Positions 11,881 to 24,483 of a DNA stretch of 59,328 nucleotides are shown here, one piece after another. Position 1 is the stretch's first letter. Every line of letters starts with the position of its first letter. The position numbers and the translations under genes were made by a program. Source of the DNA: Gnetum montanum (taxonomy: Eukaryota; Streptophyta; Gnetopsida; Gnetales; Gnetaceae); assembly GCA_015680685.1 (NCBI GenBank), contig MNCI01016282.1:98943-158270 (forward strand), read 5' to 3'. The notes under the pieces were generated by a model, which searched no databases, was not told where the DNA came from, and saw nothing but the letters and a program-made list of their open reading frames with translations.

Positions 11881-13367
11881 TAATCTTCTCTTCTCTCCTG
11901 CAAGCAAGGTAAGTTAAGGTAAGCTTCAATCTCTTTGCTAGCTAAATAATTTATAGGTACATGATTTAAGAAGTCCAAATTGCTTTTGATTCATGCTTAC
12001 ATTACTTATGGAATGTTATGTCTAGATCAACATGTTGTTAAAATAATTTTTTAGAGTATCTCTTGTATTCACTTTGAGCTTGATGCAATTAGTTTTATGA
12101 AAATATATGGTGTAGCACCTGTCATAATTTTTTTCTAGGCTTTTATCTTGCTTTCAATCTTGCATCGTCTAAAATTCTTGTGATGATCTTTTTATTGTTT
12201 CTTAGTTCATGTCCTTTGGGATATTTTAGCCATTGTTGTTATAAGTCATGAATATTCTATCAATATTTATAATCAAAGATCTTAGTCTCTACATTTGATC
12301 TTAACATTGACCTACAGCTATATTACTTTGATGATATATGACTATTATTTCCTTGACAAAGACAAGATAATTTTAAAAATCCAAAGAGAGTTGCACATGT
12401 GTAGGAGGAGCCTATTCCTCATTATCTATCATCATCTTTGAGGTCACCAATGTAGAGGGAGTCTTTTGAGACTTCTACCAAGAAACACTCAAGCAGCAAA
12501 AATGAGCAAGTATTCATGTCATGCAAGGGTATGGTACAGTATCCAAGGTAAAAGTAGAACTAAGTCTTGTTAAGAATTTTCTTGGCTATTTTTTTGGGCA
12601 TCAACTTGTTTTTTGGATTTGGTATTTTTCCTTCTTTATGAGAATTTATTTTTACTTTTATAGGCATATCCTTTCTTTCTTGTCATATAATTACCTTCAT
12701 AATGATTTCATAAGAGCTGAGAACAGATGGAATCATTAAATATTTGTTTACCTTATGATTTTATTGGTTTGAAAAGACAGGTTACTTGATCCTCAATGCT
12801 CAAAAATTGGGTTTTGATAAGGGGTAGCTCCTATCTCTTTTGACATCTTTAGCCTTATGAAAATTGTGCTAAGAGATGGGTATATTTCTTATGTTTACAT
12901 CTCTATAAATATATTATGAATATATCTTCCCTTAACTACTTATGCCCTCTATTAACAAGGTTTATACTAATGCTATTTCTATTATGATGGCCTATTCAAG
13001 AGTTGGTGAAATTGGTTAGATACCTTAAACTTTCCTAAGATTCTTGCAATCCATATGGATATCCATGAAGTTGCTTTATATGTAAAATGATATTTCTTTT
13101 ATACAATGAATTTGTAGATTATGCTATTATGGATATCTTTTTTGATAATGGTATGTCTATGATTGAATAATATTGGATTTATTTTTTTACAAAGGGGAGA
13201 GTTATTTTTGTCATGCATTCCATTTACTCTTTTATGATCTCACTTTAGAAAGGTTTATGTGCTTTATCTTTTTTGATGTTGTTCAAAAAGGGGGAGAGGT
13301 ATTCAAATACTTGCATGTCCACTAATCCATTTTCTTAAGTTTCAAACATCAACAAAAATGGAGAGAT
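11880..13367 (+). other. Rest of the copia interior, no pol recognised
   Basis: No integrase or RT motif can be read in any forward frame. The segment ends in a copia-like pre-LTR region, with 'caaaaagggggagaggtatt' near 13285 and a purine tract at 13355-13367. An ORF at 12521-12739 is Phe/Tyr-rich and has no family resemblance. Confidence 0.5.
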
Positions 13368-14580
13368 TGTTGACCTTTTGGTATGTTAAAATATTAAGGA
13401 AAATGGAGTACAAGAATGTTTGTGTGATTGTTATGATTGTAGGACAAAGTACATTGGAAAAACAAGAAGAAGATGAGATGACACCTATAAAGAAATGTCA
13501 AAATGAACATCTTAGAGACCAAGATGAAGCTTACATTGATGACAAGGAATGAACTATCTTAAATAAAAGGAGAGCTCAAAGGAGAATGTCATCTACAAGG
13601 TCTTAAGAAAACATGCAAGAAGATCTTGGACACGAGACAAAGAATTCAAAGCTCATCTTAGAGGTCAAAAGAAATATTTAGCATTGAAGGATTATTTTCA
13701 AAGAAGACATCTTGCAGAAAAAATAGATGAAGATGTCTCCAAGAAAAAGAAGACATCTTGGCAAACTTAAAGGTATCATAGGAGAAGACATCTTTGAAAA
13801 ACAAAAGATGTCTTTCTAGAAAGAAAGACATCTTTCACCAGAAGAAGACATATTTACAAAATGAAGTTCTAATGTAAAAACACATATTAGTCTCAAAGAA
13901 TATGTCTCCAATAACTGTTATCTATTCATTGCATGAATTCTGAGGTGATTTTGGAAACATATTAGCTATAAGAAGACTTCACTCTCATTGGGAAAAGGAC
14001 AAGCTTTGGTACTATTAGTTGTAATCATCTAGCAATCATTGTAATCATTGTTGTTCTTCATTTTATAATCTTTTGTCTATTGTAATTGGTCAAAGTAAGT
14101 TGTAACTCAAAGTGCAAGGATCAACCAACTTAGTTGCATTCTTTCCTTGTGATTGTTATTCTCCACTATTGCCTTGCGGGATTAATGTGCTTCTTGTGCA
14201 AAGGCATCTTGCATGAGCTTGTTGAGATCCTAAGAGATTGAGTGTTGGTGTAGCACTATAGCACTCTGGGGTATAGCTCAAGTTGTAAAGGTTGTGGGAT
14301 CCTAGAAATCACATTCTAAGCTTATTAGAATCTTGTGGGGTTGAGTGGATTCGTAGTGTTAAATCACTTTGAGACAAAGCTTAGAGCTTGTACAGGGTGT
14401 GGTACCCTTCAAACCACATTTGAGAGTAACAAATTCTAGAGGTGTGCTTGCAAACTACCCTCTGAATGTGGACTACCCAAGTTGGGAAGTCACATTAAAT
14501 TTGGTGTGTGTGCTTTGTCTCAAACAATTTTAATTTTGGGAAATTATTCATCCCTCCTCTTCTAAGTTTAATGATCCTCA
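13368..14580 (+). repeat. 3' LTR of the copia element
   Basis: Second copy of the 8918-10144 repeat, starting TGTTGACC directly after the purine tract and ending ATCCTCA. The two copies have many single-base differences, so the insertion is not recent. Confidence 0.85.
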
Positions 14581-14585
14581 AACAT

Positions 14586-15560
14586 AACTATTAAATTTCT
14601 CAAGATGCTTTTCTAAGATAACATAAGCTCTTATATGGAAAACCTAATAGAAGTCTAGTATTGCACAAAAAATAGAGCTATAAGAGTAATCAGAAAATCC
14701 CAAAATTAAATGCCAAGCATGATACTATCTAAACCATTAGCTAAGTAACTAAAGATAAAAGAAGAAGAAAAGAACTCACAAGATTTAAAAAAAGTAGCTA
14801 AATTAATGCCTTTATCCATGCTTTAAAATCTTTAATCTTTCCTTGATCTCTCTTTCCCCCCTTCATTCTACCCTTGAAGCTCTTGTTATAGTAACTTTAG
14901 GGTAGTTAGAATCATCATGGAATATTGAGATGAGTTACAAACATTATGGGGATTAGTTATAACCACCATTGAATTAAATACTATAATTTCCAAGTGTTCA
15001 ATTTGGTAGTTACAACCACCATGGTGGTTAATTATAACTACCATAATTAACAAGTGTTGAATACATGTAGGACTTTGAACAACTGTCCCATAACTTCCCA
15101 TTCCTTTTTAAATAATAAGTATATTTCTTCTTGTGTCCTAGGAGAAACTTAAAATTTAACATCGCCAGTTTCACAATAGTGAAAGCATGCACCCTTAGGA
15201 TCTCAATTATGTTCACAAGATAGATTTTTAGAATCTTGGTTAAAACCAAAAATTCTAATTTCTGAATAGCTTTGCTTAGACACGTCAACATCATTTGTAT
15301 CATTTCCATCATAGGAAGGAAAAAGAATAAGGTTAAGAAACACATCTAGACACAACCTTAGCTACAGAAAATTCTCACGAATTCCAGAGACACTTAGCAC
15401 ATAAGGCTTTAGTGCTTCCTTTTAAATCAAATAAAATACCTTTTCATTAGATGCTACATGATGCTCATGCCCACCACCATCCACAACTCTACTTTTGTTG
15501 ATTTTGCAAGTGCAACAGCTACAGCAGAGACATAAGCAAATGCAAGAACAAGTGGTAATG
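14586..15560. other. Spacer with a cluster of AACCACCAT-type repeats
   Basis: No gene recognised. Between 14895 and 15055 the words 'taaccaccat' and 'taactaccat' recur on both strands, including a perfect 16-base palindrome AACCACCATGGTGGTT at 15014-15029. Minus-strand ORFs here (14886-15345) have no family resemblance. Confidence 0.45.
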
Positions 15561-15572
15561 TAGGCTAATAAT

Positions 15573-15806
15573 ATGTATGCTAAAGCCAGCATGATAGATC
15601 ACATGGTGAGAACCTTCAAGAAGTATTTATACATTACAGAAAAAGCACTAAGTCTACCCCTATTCAATGCTTTGATCTGCAACTTGGTCGTTGCCGGAAA
15701 TCCTAAGATGGCCCTCAAATTCTTCAACAATTTGCCAAACTATGACATCCATCCAAATCTTGTCACCTACAACATTTCCATGAAGGTTTTGTATGATGAG
15801 ATGTAG
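15573..15806 (+). pseudogene. Pentatricopeptide repeat (PPR) protein fragment
   Basis: A 77-codon reading contains about two PPR-like helical hairpins. YAKASMIDHMVRTFKKY is followed by LFNALICNLVVAGNPKMALK and then a P-N-LVTYNISMKVL segment. These match the plant PPR pattern in which 'NALI' and 'PNLVTYNIL' recur at about 35 residues. Plant PPR genes usually encode at least 400 residues and are often intronless. Here nothing recognisable lies upstream and a TAG follows after YDEM, so this is a fragment. Intact PPR proteins bind organelle RNA; no function is claimed for this piece. Confidence 0.65.
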
Positions 15807-18190
15807 CATGAATCAGCCATGGATCTTTTACTTTTCATTACTACAATAATTTACCATCATCATTACTTTGTAAGTTGTTTTATCATTCATTATCTGTGTT
15901 GCCATGAAAAACCCTCTTAGAATTAGCAACTTAATGCTCATCTATACATGATTACCTTTTCCTCTATGGCATTTGATGGCACTCCTAGAAACAAGCATGG
16001 CCATGGTACTAATTTTGTTGTCTAGCTAATTCAAAGGTGATAATGGTAGTCCTAGTGAATGTGTCTAATGTTGATCAATGAGCTTAAAGCTATAGCTGAT
16101 TTGGGCTTTGTTTAAATATTTATGCTAGGTCTTGAGATGGCCCAATGATAGGTATGAAATGGTAGCATGCATCAAAACAAGCCATGCCCTTGGATTGGGA
16201 TGGCTCATGTGATGCATTCCACCAAATCAAACAAAGCGAGTCACTATTAATGTCAAAGTAACATAGCCTATCATATGCATTAAATAGAAAAAGTGTAGAT
16301 TCTTGAGTAGGGGAGACAATGATTCCCATGGAGTTTGAGTTGAACTTTCCCAAAATAGTATAGTTTTCCAATATGTTTGCACATGTAATCTTTCTAAGGC
16401 TTTTACTTACCTAGTTCTGATGCGTAAATTTTGAACACATCAACACCCAAAAAACTCGTTAGGGAGACTATTGCCTAGGGTGCCTCCTGTATGGGTACAA
16501 AAACCTGAGAATAGTCTCAGCTAGAGAGGGTTATGTGACGTTAAATAGTTAAATGAACTTAAATTAGGGCATTCCAAAGAAATAATAATTATTTGAAAAA
16601 AGAAACCTTTCAAGATAATATAAAAGGATGAGCTACATCAACTCTTGAAAGTGAAATCTTACGTAATTCAAGTTTCATAAATAGATAGGATTCTTAATGT
16701 CTAACATGCAATAAAGATTCACATTCGTAATCACTTGAATATAAATAAAAGACTGCAATAAAACTTAACTCAAATGAGCACAACATCTAGTTGCTTTAGC
16801 TAAGCTAAGGTTGCCTCTGTTGGTTGGTCTACATGGGTTTTCCTTTCACTGCTAGAGAACATAGCTGTGATGGTGATGGTGGCACTAGCATTATTCATCA
16901 TCATTGCTCACAATGTCATTGCCATCGATGGTGCCCAGGGTTGAAAACCCTACTACGCAAGAATGAATTATTATGCACCGTCATTTGCCATCACTTTTTG
17001 TCATTGACACATGCTACTCACCATCACACACCATTCGCCACCACCTACCATGGCTACCACTGACTGCCACATGTCATTGTTGTTGGCTACTAACTACTAA
17101 CCACCACACACTACTATTTGCACTGTGTGCCATTGCTACTACTACTACCATCATTTGCACCTACTGGCACCTACTATTGCTACTAGCACCTGTTGTCACT
17201 ACCGCCTACTCCACACTTTGAGCAAGAGAGAGCCAGAGATTCCCTTAGATCAATCCCCCTTTATTGACTACTGCCCCTTCCTACCCTTTTTTAAGATGCT
17301 CCATGACAACACCTTTAAATTCCCACATTCGCATGTTCGCTAACACCACACCTGCACGTCTACAGCTCCCAAGGCGTAACATCCACCACCACCATGTTAC
17401 CCATGTCTGCACATCCATCAATTGTTGATGCTACTTCAAATACAATCTATCCTTAATGTTGTGCATATATGTGTCTAATCTATATATTTAGTTTAGTAAA
17501 TCTAATCATTCTATTTTATTAGATTCCACTAGGTCCATCCTCTCTAGCACAAAAGCCACAACAAACAAACTATTGATGCAATTTCCATGCAAACATCATG
17601 GAATTGAAACTATCATTCCTAGCGCCTAGAGCATTTCCCATATTATTTTCACATTTGCATGGTAGTTACTAGGAATGAATGGTTGGTGATGTTAGAGGAA
17701 TGACTAATTTAGTGACTTTTGTATGAATACATTTGTTGTTCTATTTTCATGCACGACACCTTGTATACCACCAATCTCTTTGGTGATTTCTGGAAAAATC
17801 TTGTCTCTAACATTAACCTTTTTAAGAAGCTTGATGATTACACTATTTTTGTGGACTATCTTGGATTGATGTTCTATAAATAATGAAGATTTAAAAAAAA
17901 AGAAAAATCCAAGAGATACGTTAGTGAATAACATCCGAACAATGATTTAAAAGCCAATTTTCTTTAAATCTAGATACCATGTAATCCATTAATTTTGGGT
18001 GGGAACCTTAAGCAATGTTATGACATTTAAATTAATTTTGATGACCTACCTACAAAAATCTCCATGCCAACTGGGATTTTCTAGTCTAAAGTTAGTGATG
18101 AGTGTTAAAGACAAATTCATAGAACATTAAGAAGAGGTAGTTTAAAAATAAACACGATCCAATGAAAGATATTCTTATTAATGCAGAGGC
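15807..18190. other. Spacer with CAC/CTA low-complexity sequence
   Basis: No gene is supported. 16830-17420 is dominated by 'caccat', 'ctacta' and 'tgccat' words and yields spurious Cys/His/Thr-rich ORFs. A minus-strand ORF at 16120-16371 has no signature I can defend. Confidence 0.45.

Positions 18191-18237
<47 letters not shown>
18191..18237 (+). repeat. (CT)n microsatellite
   Basis: An almost uninterrupted CT run of about 45 bases, ending about 190 bases before the left LTR of element 1. Confidence 0.95.
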
Positions 18238-18240
<3 letters not shown>

Positions 18241-18427
18241 TTCTGAATTATCTTCTTTTGATTTTTCTATGAGAGTATACTATATTAGAATGTCACCAAC
18301 CAATACTTGTGAATCGGCTTTATGCATAGCCCTTGACAATAATCAAGAAATGAAGTTGGGTAACTATGGTCTTTGTATCTTGTAATGGTGTGCATAATCC
18401 TTCCTCATAAATTTGATACATAGGTAG

Positions 18428-19255
18428 TGATGGGATGCAATATCGCATCCACTACGATATTGCATACGTGATATTGCGTCTTCCCCTGCGATATCGCGTA
18501 TGTGATATCGCAGTGCGCCATCAAATCTATAAATAAGAGGTGGCTCTCCCTTTTTTCTCAATCTAGGGCTAGACCATAGTGAAAATCTGGTAGTTTTACC
18601 TCTCCAGAGATATAATAATTTCCATGTGCCCGCAGTAGGAGCTCCAAAGTGAACGGATCTTTATTTGAGAAAATATTGTACCTGAACACAAGTTTGTGTA
18701 TGCAAATAAAGACGAACTTCTTGGATAAACCTTGCAGTGCATGGATTAGGCTAATTAGGAATTTACTTATTGTTATTTATTATTCATCATTTAAATGTTT
18801 TGTTAGTCATTAAATCTCTCTCAACCCTTCTCTCCTAGTTAAGTGCATTCAGTACGACCACTTCGAGCATGTGCGTTACGCTTGGTGATCCCAGCAACGA
18901 CTAGCGTTTGGTAACCAATGTTGCATTGGTTCAGGGTGTGAACAGTAAGTGGGAATGGATACTGATGCTAGGTTAATTAATTCTTAGTTAGTTAGCTAAA
19001 GTTAGATAATTAGTCTCTTCACCCTTCACCTCGTCAACATAGGAGATAAAACAGAAAAGACATAAAAATCACATACCTCAGACTTACTTAACCATACAAC
19101 CATGAAAAATGCAAGTAAGTCTGGGAAGACAATGAATAATTAATCTTAAGTTTTCCATAAGGTGTGTAGGCACTTAGTCTATGGAGTTTGACCAGATCGC
19201 ACGTGTAACGCTCGTATTCGTATGGTTGAGTGTAGGGGTACCTCGCCATTCATCA
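18428..19255 (+). repeat. 5' LTR of element 1
   Basis: Starts TGATG and ends CATCA, giving perfect 5-base terminal inverted repeats. The first 100 bases hold five variants of the word GATATCGC. A TATA box (TATAAATA, 18528-18535) follows, and an AATAAA-type signal lies near 18703. Confidence 0.9.
18528..18535 (+). promoter_or_regulatory. LTR TATA box
   Basis: TATAAATA about 100 bases into the LTR. The same octamer sits at matching places in the other LTRs (24816-24823, 31631-31638, 43606-43613), which supports it as the element promoter core. Confidence 0.7.
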
Positions 19256-19256
19256 T

Positions 19257-19276
19257 TGGCACCGTTGCCAAGGACT
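19257..19276 (+). other. Primer-binding site, tRNA-Asp type
   Basis: TGGCACCGTTGCCAAGGACT starts one base after the LTR. It differs at a few positions from the complement of a plant tRNA-Asp 3' end, the primer typical of Athila-group elements. Confidence 0.78.
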
Positions 19277-19593
19277 AAGTGTCTATGTGCTAAGTAGAAC
19301 ATAGGAAATTATCCACATCATTGGGAGCTTAAACAAACCCTTAGGGTTAATTAAACAAAAAAATTATATAACGGTTAATCAACACACCAAAATAAGACAC
19401 AATGTCTTCTTCTTCTTCTCATAAGAGCACTTCACCACCTAGGGATTATACAAGAAACAGTCAACTGTCTAAAACACATAACCAAAATCTGCTAATTCCT
19501 CAACAGTATTAGGTGGTATATACTCATCTCGATGAGTATATACCCAATTTTAATTTTATCCTCCATCAGGATGAACAACTGTGTTAGAGAGAC

Positions 19594-21350
19594 TTGCAAG
19601 GTAACATAGTGTTACCTCCAGATCAAGCAGTCCCTAACATGCTTATTCATGCTCTTGCACAAATAGGCATGATGGAATTATATGTTGAATACATTGTAGA
19701 AGATTATGACATAAGGGATTACCATCCCACAGCAACACAACATCTAAGGAACTCGCAACAGGAGAGTCACCATACATTGTTGAAGGGCAAAGGGGTCCCG
19801 CATGTCCTAAGCGAAATTGGAGATGGCGAACCACTTATAACGGGTTCTCCATCAAATGATGTTCCTCCTCCTAACAATAGTGAGGAGGTGGGGTATCAGA
19901 ACCTATGCTCCATGATACAAAATTCTGGTTCTGATCCCTGTGAACGCCAACTATTCACTGAGGGAACGAAAACACATGACAAGGATGGGCATTCAAATCG
20001 TCATCATGATCAAGGCCGTAGCCACAAAAGAGAAGGTAAGAAACATTGTCATCGAGATGGTTCTCCTTCTTCTTCCCCTTCATCACATTATTCACCCTCT
20101 CCTTCCACATCAGGATGCAGCCACAGAGAGCATAACAGTGAGGATAAGGGTAAGAGAGATGAGAGACCTCGACGAAAGAGTCAAGAGCAAGGATGAGGGC
20201 AGTCTAGAGAGTCTAGGCATGAAAGAAGGGAAAGTAGGGAACAACGTAGGCATCATAGATGTCATGAAAGAGATGATAATAATGAACCCCTACTTGCCAC
20301 CCAAATTATGCTAGACATCACAGAGACAGTGAGAATACCAACAAGGCATCAAAAAGATAGTCAGATCAAAAGACTTGACATGAACAACATCCCACACTTC
20401 GAAGGGGGATATAACGCTAATCTGAAAAATCATTTACAGGCATTCCACGATGCCTATGCCTTGCAAAACATAGAAAATGAGTGGTAGAAACTAAGTTGTT
20501 TCCTAGGACACTCATAAAGGAAGCAGAGAGTTGGTACTAGTCCTTAGAGTCAGAAACCATTAGGAGATGGAGTACGATGTTAGAGTTTTTCAACAATAAA
20601 TACCAAATGTACTCCAGAGTGTCTAATTTACATAAACAGATCCAAGGATGGAAGTAGGGTAATCACGAAGCCTTGGATGCTACCATGGGCCACTACTACG
20701 CATTGTTACATCATTTCCTGGGCCATGGTTCTGCACAACGGGATCAACTATGCCACCTCGTAGATGGGCTAAGGTATGAAACTAGGAGAACCCTTGGGAC
20801 ATATGCCCAAGGAAGGCTATCTAAACTTAGATCCCATGAAATTCATCGATTTTTGGAGCAAGTAGCTAAAGAAGAATGGGAGCTACAGAAAAGAGAAAGT
20901 GTGGAAGAATATAACCATGATCCTTTCCTCTAGAAGAGGGAAGTGAGATTATGTGATGAAGAGGATGAGTCACCACTTGAAGAGTTGGTGAATAGAAAAA
21001 CCTTTCTACTTCAGAAGTTAACAACGGAGGTGGCGGATGAGGTAGATTAGATACAGGACTCCTTAGATAGTAGACTTGAACTCATCTTGAAAATCATAGA
21101 GGAGTCTAAGGAGGAACGAAGTAGTCACAAGGACAAGAAAAAGTGAAGAGATTCAGGCCATGCACGTGACAAGGGTAAGGGAAAAATGAATATCTCCAAT
21201 GACGTTGTGGATTTGGATACAGACAATGACAGTGGATGTGAGATCTACCAGTATGACCATCCTAAGGGATGTTGTCCAATCATCTCACATCTACAAGAGT
21301 CTAGGGTGTATGCACTCAACCCAAGATTTAACAAACAGCAGGCACCCTGA
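19594..21350 (+). pseudogene. Athila-type gag of element 1, broken
   Basis: The N-terminal part (19594-20196) ends in a Ser/His/Arg-rich low-complexity region. The retrotransposon gag domain follows in another frame from about 20375 (MNNIPHFEGGYNANLKNHLQ) through LEFFNNKYQ near 20590 and an open stretch at 20673-20933 (YALLHHFLGHGSAQRDQLCH). A Lys-rich linker and a cysteine motif near 21235 (CEIYQYDHPKGCCP) close it. In-frame stops such as NEW-stop-KL and GWK-stop-GN replace Gln codons. It is homologous to 32640-34440 in element 2. Confidence 0.82.
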
Positions 21351-21955
21351 TCCCCAAGGTAACCAAAGGTAGTTCCACCAACCGTTAACGTACTATCCAA
21401 GTGGAACTCCGTCACATCCTATCGGGCAACATCAGCAGTGGCAACACCCACAGTCATGGGGGATTCCACCACCTAGACAACAATACCCTTACCAGCAACC
21501 AAATCCATATAGCTATTACATGCAGTAGCCGATTTCTCCAAGTGACTCCATGGGTCACAAAACTCCACAACGTCACTACCAAGTTTGGGAGTATTTTAGA
21601 AGGACTCCTTCTCCTTCAGGAGACACTCCACATGCATACCATCCTCTGAATCCATCCACCACTCTTCTGCTAGTAGTTCCAATACCACCCGCTCCAACAA
21701 TGCAAGGGGAACTCCCCACTCAACTGCAGCAACATAATGCTATGAGAGCTATAAACCTTCAACCCGCTACTAGTTCTGATAACCACAAGAAGAGAAGACC
21801 TTTCTTCAAAACCAAAAGCCCAGACAAACTCTCACAACCACAAGCGGTTGAGTCTATGCACACTCCTCCAACATACAAGGCTTCGAAGCTCCCTTCGAAC
21901 CAACACCAGATCTTAACGCATACTGTTATGTTAACACATACTGTAACCAACTAGA
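21350..21955 (+). other. Gln/Pro-rich gag-protease linker of element 1
   Basis: Frames here read Pro/Gln/His/Tyr-rich peptide (open at 21550-21954) ending in KKRRPFFKTKSP. It corresponds to 34500-35000 in element 2 and resembles the disordered linker between Gag and protease in Athila-like polyproteins. Confidence 0.55.
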
Positions 21956-22009
21956 TCAAGGTAGGCCACCTTCCTAGGAAACTCTCTAACCCTGGAAGTC
22001 CCTTAATCT

Positions 22010-22400
22010 ACCTCCAAGTCACCGGGAACGAACCACATAAGGCTCTTCTTAACTCAAGTTCCAGAGTCAACTTAATCTCACAAGAAATGTATCAAGCATG
22101 GAACCTGTCCCAACTTAAGAAGAGCAATATTAAACTAGATCTGGCTGACCAGTCCATCACCATTCCCTTGGGATTTGTGGAGGACATCGTTAGCACTATG
22201 TGTGGTTGGTCATACCCAGCTGATTTCCTGGTGATAGAAGTTAACAGCAACAAAGGGGACTTCCCAATCATAATGGGAAGGGCATGGTTGAGTACAGTAG
22301 ACGCATGCCTAGGAATCCACGATCTTTTCTTGGAAATATCTAAGGTAAACATTTATGGAAAGATCGAGAAGAAGAAAGTTCCATGCATCACATACAGTGA
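22010..22400 (+). pseudogene. Retroviral-type aspartic protease of element 1, inactive
   Basis: Reads NEPHKALLNSSSRVNLIS, then LADQSITIPLGFVEDIV, DFLVIEV and GDFPIIMGRAWLSTVDA. This is the protease order of Athila-type polyproteins, ending in the usual IMGRAWL-T block. The catalytic D-S/T-G triad reads N-S-S, so both Asp and Gly are altered. The frame stays open at 22087-22599, past the usual end of the domain. Confidence 0.82.
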
Positions 22401-22689
22401 CTCATCGGGTGATGACATGGAGGAATGCTCAGCATCTCCTACATGTAATCGGTGTGCCTTAGAAACTTTGAGACAAAGGTGCTTATATGTAGCAACAACA
22501 CAACGAGTGGACACCCCGTGGTTGACAGCTAATCGAAAGAGCAACCAACCAACATGCATGGAACGAACTGGGGGAAGGCATAAATACATTGGAATATGAG
22601 CATCACCAACTTCCACCCCTTAATCTCAGAACATGAATCAGGAAAATTTGGACACTTTTAAGAAATTCAAACAGGTGCTCATTATTTCA

Positions 22690-24436
22690 GATCTCTCCCT
22701 TTCCATTCAGTCATGGGGGAGATGGCCACCTATGCTAATCATTTGGGGCCCTTACTTCTTTTTAGTTTTTGTTTTACATGTTTTTTTTTACATATTTTTG
22801 TCTTACACATTTTTTTTTTTTTACATATTTCTTTACCTTTTCTTGTTTTTGTTTTACAACATCATTATACTTTTTCATTTTGTGTGTGTGTGTGTTATCC
22901 ACCTTGTAAGTTTGTCATTTAATAAGTGTTCTTCATAATGGTATGAACTATTTTTATAATGATTGCTAATGTTTGGTTTTTACCTTTAAGTTATGATGTT
23001 GATACTAAGGTATGGTTCTTTTGATATGATAAGCAATGAGTCCACTTCATCCATTCATCCACAAGTTTCTATGGTCTCTCTCGGCTTGGAAATGTACAGT
23101 CCCTTTCTATAATAAGAACTATAATGGATTGGTGACTCGACATTTCTCAAACTAAGGAAGGACTTAAGGATTTAAAAGGGTGTGACTTCAAGGAAGCTTG
23201 ATGCATTTGTGTTGGTCATTCTCTTAGGTGCTTGGATGTTTTCTTTTTAAGTTTTCTTACCGTTTCGACATTACCCAATTATCACGAAGTTGAGCTAATA
23301 AAAATAACAAAGTCTTTGCATGGTGTGGTTCTCATGCATAAACACATAAAACAAAGAGAGAGAGACAGAGAGAGAACGAAAAAAAATAAAGAAGTGAGAA
23401 TTCAAAGCACACCCCTTAGATGAAATAACCATTTGGGCTACAAGCATTGGTTATGGAACTAAAATAAAAATGTTCCCTCTAACTAAGGCCCTTCTCGCTT
23501 CCCATTCTCTCCTCTTTGTTTTGTCAAAATGGTGGTGGCTCTTGGGTGAAGGCATTCTTGTTACTCCAAGGGGATGGATTCGCCAAATGCATTAATGCGA
23601 AGTCACTGGATGTGGTTTTTTTGAGGCCGAATTTAGAATGGGATCTACTAAGTCACATTAATCATGAAATCCACAAGGGGCTGTACACCACCTTGTTCTT
23701 GGGATTCCATTCCATTATCCTCTCTCCATCCTTCTCTCCATTGTTCACCTCATTGCTGGTTGTATCATTAGTGTATATTTTGGTTGACGCATTGTTTTCT
23801 TTTTGGTAAATTCTTGTGGTTAAGACTTTAACTCTTATTCCAAATGACATTCCCAAACCCTACAAACTCTTTGAATGTGGGTTTGCCAGGGCATTAAGGG
23901 CATGAGCCTACTTTGGGGAGGACCCACTGACATTCCTATTTGGTGCATCAATTAAATTCTTTCCCTTAACATTTTTGCAATCCACTCTCTTTTGTTCATT
24001 TCCATCTTGACATCCATTTCATCGACGTTATAGTTATCTCTTTTTCTCCATATTTCTTATTCTTTATTCTTTCTCCATTCTATCACTATCAGCGGTTCAC
24101 TCTTAGTCATGGGGGTCTGGACCCAAATTTTTTCGATTTTCTCCTAACCCCTACACCTTTAGTAGCCACTATAATATCTCCATACCTATATCAGCCATAT
24201 CACAACTCAGCCAATGGACCTTCACCGAAGAAAGGTATAAATTACAATATGATTCATTTACCCTTGCTAATATAATACTATGTTATGTGTGTAGATGGAA
24301 ATCATATAACAATGGATTGGATCTGGAGGGAACACTTGGAATGAAGCAGTGCTGAAGCAGCTATGCAAGGAGCAAGATCAATGGCGTGCTTATGGATGGA
24401 CAACAAAAGGTGAAATCTTGGTGTTGGCAGTAGAAA

Positions 24437-24483
<47 letters not shown>

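Larger units (their letters stand above)
8918..14580 (+). mobile_element. Ty1/copia-type LTR retrotransposon, gag only
   Basis: Direct repeats 8918-10144 (1227 bp) and 13368-14580 (1213 bp) both begin TGTTGA and end CCTCA. The flanking pentamers are tacat (8913-8917) and aacat (14581-14585), a target duplication with one mismatch. A degenerate iMet-type primer site, TGGTATCAAAAC (10147-10158), follows the left LTR. A purine tract 'aaaatggagagat' ends just before the right LTR. The interior (10145-13367, 3.2 kb) encodes a broken copia gag (10197 to about 11880). I see no protease, integrase, RT or RNase H similarity in the remaining 1.4 kb, so the element is a gag-only derivative. Confidence 0.85.

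Noticed and set aside
16120-16371. Minus-strand ORF faintly like a kelch/F-box blade
   Set aside because: Only a loose impression, with no repeat signature and no upstream F-box.
16824-17343. Overlapping Cys/His-rich ORFs
   Set aside because: Low-complexity CAC/CTA sequence in three frames, typical of simple repeats.
22633-22938. Phe/Tyr-rich ORF that looks like a membrane protein
   Set aside because: It comes from the T-rich non-coding tract after the deletion junction of element 1; the same tract is non-coding in element 2.
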